Assembly (NCBI GenBank): GCA_003671065.1 | Contig: QWPU01000115.1 | Coordinates: 1 to 8,594 of the forward strand | Reading direction: 5' to 3' | Source: Planctomycetota bacterium | GTDB lineage: Bacteria; Planctomycetota; Phycisphaerae; Phycisphaerales; SM1A02 | Length of the DNA stretch: 8,594 nucleotides | Part shown: piece after piece, positions 5,941 through 8,594 of the stretch | How the letters are laid out: each line of letters opens with the position of its first letter | How positions within the stretch are numbered: the stretch's first letter is position 1 | Program-made: the position numbers and the translations under genes | The notes under the pieces: model-generated | The model's database searches: none | What the model was told of the DNA's origin: nothing | The model's input: only the letters and a program-made list of their open reading frames with translations

Positions 5941-6981
5941 ATGGAACAAACACAGAGTGGCACTACGGCGACAGTAAGTTCGCGTCGGCGTACAAAGACG
6001 ATCGTGCAATGTCCATTTTCGCCTGAAGCCTCGGCTTTCGGAACGGGACGAGAAGTCCTGATCGACATCCGAACAGCGATTGAGATCGGCTACGACTGCT
6101 TCGGCGTCGATCGAATGCTGGGGTTGAGCAGTGATGTGTTCGCGCTGCTCCAAGCGATGGAGGGACGTCAGGATGGCTACGCGTCGGGAGATTTTGAGAG
6201 TCCTGATGAGTTGCTCGCAGCACTGCCGCTGCAGGAGTACGAACATTCGAGCAGAGAGTTTTTTGTTGAGATGTTTAATTGGTTCTCAACTGGCAATGGG
6301 GTCAAGCTGAGGATTTCTGGAGTGTGGGACGGCGGACGGTTTGGCAATTCTGAAAGAAGGAGAGCCACAATCAATAGAAAGGCGCCGCGGGTGCGAAGAG
6401 CAGTTGGGCGTCGTCGACGCAAGGGGTCATGGACCGTCGATGATGCTGGACAACTCACCCTGCGTTGCCTCGGTTTTAACGCGGGGGACAGCGGGATCAA
6501 CCAAACGGCTCGCGTTCGGATGCACACAGCACAGCGCCAGTCCATTGAGTGCAATGCAACCGTGGTGCGAAATCATGAGCATTACTGCTTCACGTTTGAT
6601 GACGGACATGCCGACGTCACAACAGCGATTGATAAAGCGACGCTCATTGAGTTGACCTTCGAAGACGAGTGCGTGGGTGGAGATGTCCAAGTGTGGGCGC
6701 GTTTGCGACCCAACGGCGTCGCAAAGTTCATCACGCCAGTCGTTCCGTTCCGTCCTCGTCTCCGCGATTTTTGCAACGTCTTCAAACTGACTGCGGCAAC
6801 AGTTGATGCAGCTGAAGCGATCCGCTCGCGTCTTGACCTCTTAAATGTGAGTGATTGTCTGCACGTTCCTCAACGCGGTTTCGGCGCACTCAGCGCAGCG
6901 CAGGCATGGGAACTCTTCACACAGCGAAAGACATCCACTCGTTTGCGAAAAACCCCAGCGCAGCAGGAGGCACACTCATGA
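5941..6981 (+). CDS. hypothetical protein, 346 aa, translationally coupled to the MoxR ATPase
   Basis: I do not recognise this protein. The start at 5941 has a good ribosome binding site. Three parts can be seen: an N-terminal region (about 35-120) with predicted helices, acidic in places (GDFESPDELLAALPLQEYEH); a very basic hinge at about 139-161 with 13 arginines or lysines in 23 residues (ending GRRRRKG); and a C-terminal half (about 163-270) with alternating beta-type strands (LTLRCLGFN, YCFTFDDGH, LIELTFEDE, VQVWARLRP), then a basic, polar tail. The stop overlaps the start of the MoxR gene by four bases (ATGA). The end of this gene also carries that gene's AGGAGG site, so the two proteins are likely made in linked amounts and may interact. 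AGA/AGG arginine codons cluster in the hinge, unlike cysS. It has no signal peptide or membrane segment. Function is unknown; substrate or adaptor of the ATPase is an inference from context. Confidence 0.7.
   Translation: MEQTQSGTTATVSSRRRTKTIVQCPFSPEASAFGTGREVLIDIRTAIEIGYDCFGVDRMLGLSSDVFALLQAMEGRQDGYASGDFESPDELLAALPLQEYEHSSREFFVEMFNWFSTGNGVKLRISGVWDGGRFGNSERRRATINRKAPRVRRAVGRRRRKGSWTVDDAGQLTLRCLGFNAGDSGINQTARVRMHTAQRQSIECNATVVRNHEHYCFTFDDGHADVTTAIDKATLIELTFEDECVGGDVQVWARLRPNGVAKFITPVVPFRPRLRDFCNVFKLTAATVDAAEAIRSRLDLLNVSDCLHVPQRGFGALSAAQAWELFTQRKTSTRLRKTPAQQEAHS
6965..6981 (+). promoter_or_regulatory. strong ribosome binding site and ATGA overlap
   Basis: A perfect AGGAGG at 6965-6970 lies seven bases before the ATG at 6978. 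The TGA of the preceding gene (6979-6981) overlaps that ATG. This fixes the MoxR start at 6978 rather than at upstream codons in the same frame (from 6855), and indicates translational coupling. Confidence 0.8.
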
Positions 6982-7958
6982 CACCAACAGATCTCAAGCG
7001 CACACTCGAAAGTCTTTGGAACACGCGATGGCCCGCGTTCATTTGGGGACCACCTGGTGTTGGTAAGTCGTCACTGGTCACGCAACTCGCGCGCGATCGC
7101 GGCATGCCACTCGTTGATATTCGCGCGCCGCTGCTCGATCCAACTGATCTTCGCGGCATTCCCGCAGTTGTCGGTGATCGCGCGGAATGGTTCCCTCCAT
7201 CGTTTCTTCCGCGCGCAGGTGCACCAGCGGGAGTTCTGTTCTTCGACGAACTCAATGCGGCGCCACCGATCGTGCAGGCGAGTCTCTATCAACTCATTCT
7301 TGATCGGCGCATCGGTGAGTATCAACTGCCGGACGGTTGGATCATCGTTGCGGCAGGCAATCGCGAAGAAGATCGTTCGGTCGTCTTTCGAATGCCCGAC
7401 GCGCTTGCGAACCGTTTCGTGCACCTCGAGTTCGATGCGAACTTCGACGACTGGCGTGCGTGGGCGGTGAGTCGTCAGCTGCATCCAAACATCATTGCGT
7501 TTCTCAGTGTGCGTCGTGAACTGCTGCATAAACCAAATGACAGCCGCGCATTTCCCACGCCGCGTTCATGGGAGATGGTGGCCGACATTCTCGATGCGTT
7601 TCCTTCGCTCACTGCAGCAGAGGAAGCAATCGCGGGAACGGTTGGTGTTGGAGCCGCAATTGAGTTTGCGAGTTTTACTCGCGATGCGATTGCGGCCGAA
7701 GAGATCGCCGCAATCATCGCGCAGCCCGAGCGCGCGAAGTTGCCAAGCAAGATCAGCAGCTTGTATGTGCTGGTGAATCACATGACGCGTCGCAGTGCGG
7801 AGGAACCGATTCGCACGGCTTGTGGCCAACTCTTGACGCGACTGCCGATTGAATTCGCCACGCTGCTGGCGAAAGATCTTCTGCGCAGTTTTCCGTTGTT
7901 CGTGAAGGATGCAAACTTCAAAGAGTTTGTGATCGCGAATCGTGAGGCGTTTCGATGA
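6978..7958 (+). CDS. MoxR-family AAA+ ATPase (AAA_5)
   Basis: This 326-residue cytosolic AAA+ ATPase belongs to the MoxR branch, whose members act as chaperone-like remodelers usually paired with a VWA-domain protein. Walker A is GPPGVGKS (24-31). Walker B is GVLFFDELN (85-93) with Asp90 and Glu91. The sensor-1 region is AAGN (125-128) and the arginine of ALANRF (Arg146) is a likely arginine finger. The segment DIRAPLLDPTDLRGIP (47-62) is typical of MoxR proteins, and the helical lid follows from about 190 (TPRSWEMV). Length is normal. The gene overlaps its neighbours by ATGA at both ends, so it sits in the middle of a tightly coupled three-gene unit with the unknown 346-aa protein and a DUF2201 protein. 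Its codon choice resembles the core genes more than that of the two unknown genes upstream. The substrate is unknown. Confidence 0.92.
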   Translation: MTPTDLKRTLESLWNTRWPAFIWGPPGVGKSSLVTQLARDRGMPLVDIRAPLLDPTDLRGIPAVVGDRAEWFPPSFLPRAGAPAGVLFFDELNAAPPIVQASLYQLILDRRIGEYQLPDGWIIVAAGNREEDRSVVFRMPDALANRFVHLEFDANFDDWRAWAVSRQLHPNIIAFLSVRRELLHKPNDSRAFPTPRSWEMVADILDAFPSLTAAEEAIAGTVGVGAAIEFASFTRDAIAAEEIAAIIAQPERAKLPSKISSLYVLVNHMTRRSAEEPIRTACGQLLTRLPIEFATLLAKDLLRSFPLFVKDANFKEFVIANREAFR

Positions 7959-8594
7959 GCGGCGGGCGATTGTCGGCGTTGCCTGAATCGAATCACGCCG
8001 ATGTTGCGGAAGTCGAACGCATTGCTGCGGAACGCATCTCGCGTGCGCGTCTTCACATCGTGCTTGATCATCCGTACTTCGCCGCCGCGATTCTGCAACT
8101 TCCGATGCGCGGCACGCATGACCATGCCGCCGCCGCGTTGATTGCATGTGACGGTCGACGCATGCTCTACAACCACGACGCAATCGCGGCACTCGATACG
8201 CCAGCAGTGCGACTCTACTTGCTACATATCTTGATGCACATCCTTCTTGACCACAGTGCTCGCGGAGGAAGTCGCGAGTGGACGCGCTGGGAGATGGCAG
8301 CCGATATAGCGACCAACTCACTACTGCGAAGCCTCGGGATCCCCATGCCGCCTTCGTGGTCAAGTCCGCATGAGTACACGCAGATGTCCGCAGAGGCCAT
8401 CTACGAAGATCTCTGTCTTTCTTCGCCGAAGAAAAAATCGCCGCTCACGCCGACGGCAGACTCGCTGCTTCCCGCACCATCGATGCGTAGCAACCGCGAC
8501 GCTGACGCCGCAGGAACAAGCGATGCATTCGATAACGCAGCGCACGGCCTTGAGCCGCTGAGTGAACTGCATGCGAAGTCACTAGGTGTCGCTT
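7955..8594 (+). CDS. DUF2201 putative metallopeptidase/VWA-like protein, N-terminal part (cut by window end)
   Basis: The ATG at 7955 overlaps the MoxR stop (ATGA) and has GAGG at 7944-7947 as ribosome binding site. The 213 residues visible match the N-terminal putative metallopeptidase domain of DUF2201 proteins. Landmarks are CDGRRMLYNHDAIAAL (65-80), the would-be zinc helix LLHILMHILLDHSAR (89-103), then RWEMAADIATNSLLRSLG (111-128), and MSAEAIYEDL (144-153). Relatives read L-x-H-E-V-L-H; here residue 92, the general-base glutamate, is isoleucine (codon ATC), while His91, His95 and His100 remain. Protease activity is therefore doubtful, though metal binding may persist. From about 155 a lysine/proline/serine-rich, low-complexity linker begins. 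In complete family members a VWA-like domain follows, but that part lies beyond the window. Such proteins are standard partners of MoxR ATPases. Confidence 0.82.
   Translation, partial: MSGGRLSALPESNHADVAEVERIAAERISRARLHIVLDHPYFAAAILQLPMRGTHDHAAAALIACDGRRMLYNHDAIAALDTPAVRLYLLHILMHILLDHSARGGSREWTRWEMAADIATNSLLRSLGIPMPPSWSSPHEYTQMSAEAIYEDLCLSSPKKKSPLTPTADSLLPAPSMRSNRDADAAGTSDAFDNAAHGLEPLSELHAKSLGVA

Noticed and set aside
6855..6977. Upstream extension of the MoxR frame (41 extra residues)
   Set aside because: The AGGAGG site and ATGA overlap point to the ATG at 6978; the extension reads as an out-of-frame copy of the preceding gene.
7566..8363. 265-aa open frame on the - strand
   Set aside because: It lies opposite the MoxR and DUF2201 genes, which have clear motifs; composition is Arg/His/Cys-rich as expected of a shadow frame.

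Overview
The window reads almost entirely left to right (+ strand). Its high GC, its preference for GCG/CGC/GAT-type codons, and the mix of a WcaF-type acetyltransferase, a 499-residue cysteinyl-tRNA synthetase with an extended insertion after the first catalytic segment, and a MoxR/DUF2201 gene pair suggest a Gram-negative-type environmental bacterium. My best guess is the Planctomycetota (Phycisphaerae-like) or a relative. This is a judgement from protein style, not a database match.

Positions 1-3004 are the end of an extracellular or surface polysaccharide cluster: the tail of an unidentified gene, a GDP-L-fucose synthase (activated-sugar supply), a family-4 type glycosyltransferase (sugar transfer to a lipid-linked chain) and a left-handed beta-helix acetyltransferase of the WcaF kind (chain decoration). 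The set parallels the wcaF/wcaG/wcaI part of a colanic-acid-like pathway. Positions 3071-4570 hold the housekeeping gene cysS.

Positions 4571-5100 hold no convincing long gene but are not empty. An extended -10 promoter (TTGCTT, 17-base spacer, TGG-TATACT) is followed at once by an RNA-like element carrying the hallmark strings of the SAM-I riboswitch clan (AUCAAGAG, GCAACC, GGUGCCAA, closed by GCAUC/GAUGC). It has a much reduced P2 arm and no P4. A symmetrical hairpin with A-rich internal loops follows, then several more hairpins. Together they would form a leader of about 450 nt ahead of the next gene.

Positions 5101-8594 look like an accessory operon: two proteins I do not recognise (257 and 346 aa), a MoxR-type AAA+ ATPase and the N-terminal part of a DUF2201 (putative metallopeptidase/VWA-like) protein that runs off the window. 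The last three genes are joined by ATGA stop/start overlaps. MoxR ATPases usually act as chaperone-like partners of VWA proteins. Here the HExxH peptidase motif of the DUF2201 partner reads HIxxH, so it has probably lost protease activity. The two unknown proteins use a looser codon set than the flanking core genes and are good candidates for lineage-specific substrates or effectors. The most interesting part of the window is this MoxR operon with its unexplained, highly structured, riboswitch-like leader.
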